NCBI GenBank assembly: GCA_944376975.1
Contig: CALWEE010000125.1
Span: 1 to 5,430 of the forward strand
Source of the DNA: an uncultured Lachnospiraceae bacterium
Lineage (GTDB): Bacteria; Bacillota; Clostridia; Lachnospirales; Lachnospiraceae
Length of the DNA: 5,430 nt
Reading direction: 5' to 3'
Every line of letters starts with the position of its first letter. Within the stretch, counting starts at the first letter, position 1. Under the pieces are notes generated by a model. It searched no databases. It was given only the letters and a program-made list of their open reading frames with translations, and had not been told where the DNA came from. Below are positions 5,148 through 5,430 of the stretch, in pieces. A program made the position numbers and the translations under genes.

Positions 5148-5430
5148 ATGAAACGTTTTTTTTGCCATCTGGCGATCCTGGCCGTGATCTGTCTTTCCAT
5201 CACTGTCTTTTTCACGGCCTTCCGTATTTTCGCCGACATATCCCATGCCCGCTCGTCCAGGGCGACATGCTCCGCCCTCAGCCGGACGACGACTTCGGCC
5301 CAGATCCGCCCGGAAACGGATGACGCGGATACGCCGGCTCTCATCTCTGTCCCCTATCACAGCCAGATCGATACCCTTCCCACCGGATGTGAGACTTTGA
5401 GCGCTTATATGCTGCTCGACTATTATGGCT
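5148..5430 (+). CDS. C39-like family cysteine peptidase, membrane-anchored or secreted (partial, N-terminal part)
   Basis: The reading frame starts at ATG 5148, 9 nt after AGGA (5135-5138), and runs off the window after 94 codons. Residues 1-6 are basic (MKRFF), followed by a hydrophobic segment at about 8-28, so the protein is exported or anchored. No lipobox is present; the Cys at 15 is preceded by AVI. Residues 30-63 form a polar, low-complexity linker rich in Ser, Thr, Arg and Asp. From about 66 the sequence ISVPYHSQIDTLPTGCETLS begins a C39-like (Peptidase_C39_2) papain-fold domain. Gln73 is placed as the oxyanion-hole residue and Cys81, in TGCE, as the nucleophile; the His and Asp/Asn should follow outside the window. 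Substrate is unknown; such proteins act on the outside of the cell. It follows a terminator, so it is probably a separate transcription unit. The family assignment rests on about 30 residues. Confidence 0.82.
   Translation, partial: MKRFFCHLAILAVICLSITVFFTAFRIFADISHARSSRATCSALSRTTTSAQIRPETDDADTPALISVPYHSQIDTLPTGCETLSAYMLLDYYG

Noticed and set aside
5058..5360. Two overlapping minus-strand open frames opposite the C39-like gene
   Set aside because: They cover the peptidase N-terminus in other frames and show no homology or RBS; the plus-strand frame has an RBS, an export signal and a catalytic motif.

Overview
The window looks like chromosomal core DNA of a low-GC-type Gram-positive lineage with fairly GC-rich third codon positions, most likely a clostridial member of the Bacillota (Lachnospiraceae or a neighbouring group). 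The reasons are a T-box leader in front of pheST, a PheS carrying the Cys-rich insert usual in Firmicutes, strong AGGAGG-type ribosome binding sites, and a YihY-family membrane protein next to a C39-like secreted peptidase. The taxonomic call is an inference; no rRNA or other marker is present.

Layout. Bases 1-171 (+) hold the last 56 codons of queA (queuosine biosynthesis). A perfect 16-bp hairpin at 210-254 sits between queA and the converging pheT and probably ends both transcripts. pheT (267-2693, minus) and pheS (2710-3735, minus) form a two-gene operon for the beta and alpha subunits of phenylalanyl-tRNA synthetase. From 3736 to 4170 there is no protein gene. This stretch holds the pheST leader, whose parts can be read directly: promoter, Stem I with specifier loop, Stem III, antiterminator with a UGGU bulge, and a competing intrinsic terminator. 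It also holds a back-to-back promoter for the next gene.

A YihY/BrkB-type six-helix membrane protein follows (4171-5007, +), ending in a UUCG-tetraloop terminator (5014-5040). The last gene, starting at 5148 (+) and cut by the window edge, encodes a membrane-anchored or secreted protein that begins a C39-like cysteine peptidase domain. Its ribosome binding site lies inside one arm of a perfect 10-bp inverted repeat.

How it works together. pheST should be transcribed at a constant rate from a strong promoter and read through the leader terminator only when uncharged tRNA-Phe binds the T-box. The two genes on the right appear to be separate transcription units with no evident link to tRNA charging. 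No mobile element, CRISPR array, tRNA or rRNA was seen. I found no clearly new multi-gene system; the least explained element is the RBS-sequestering repeat before the peptidase gene.
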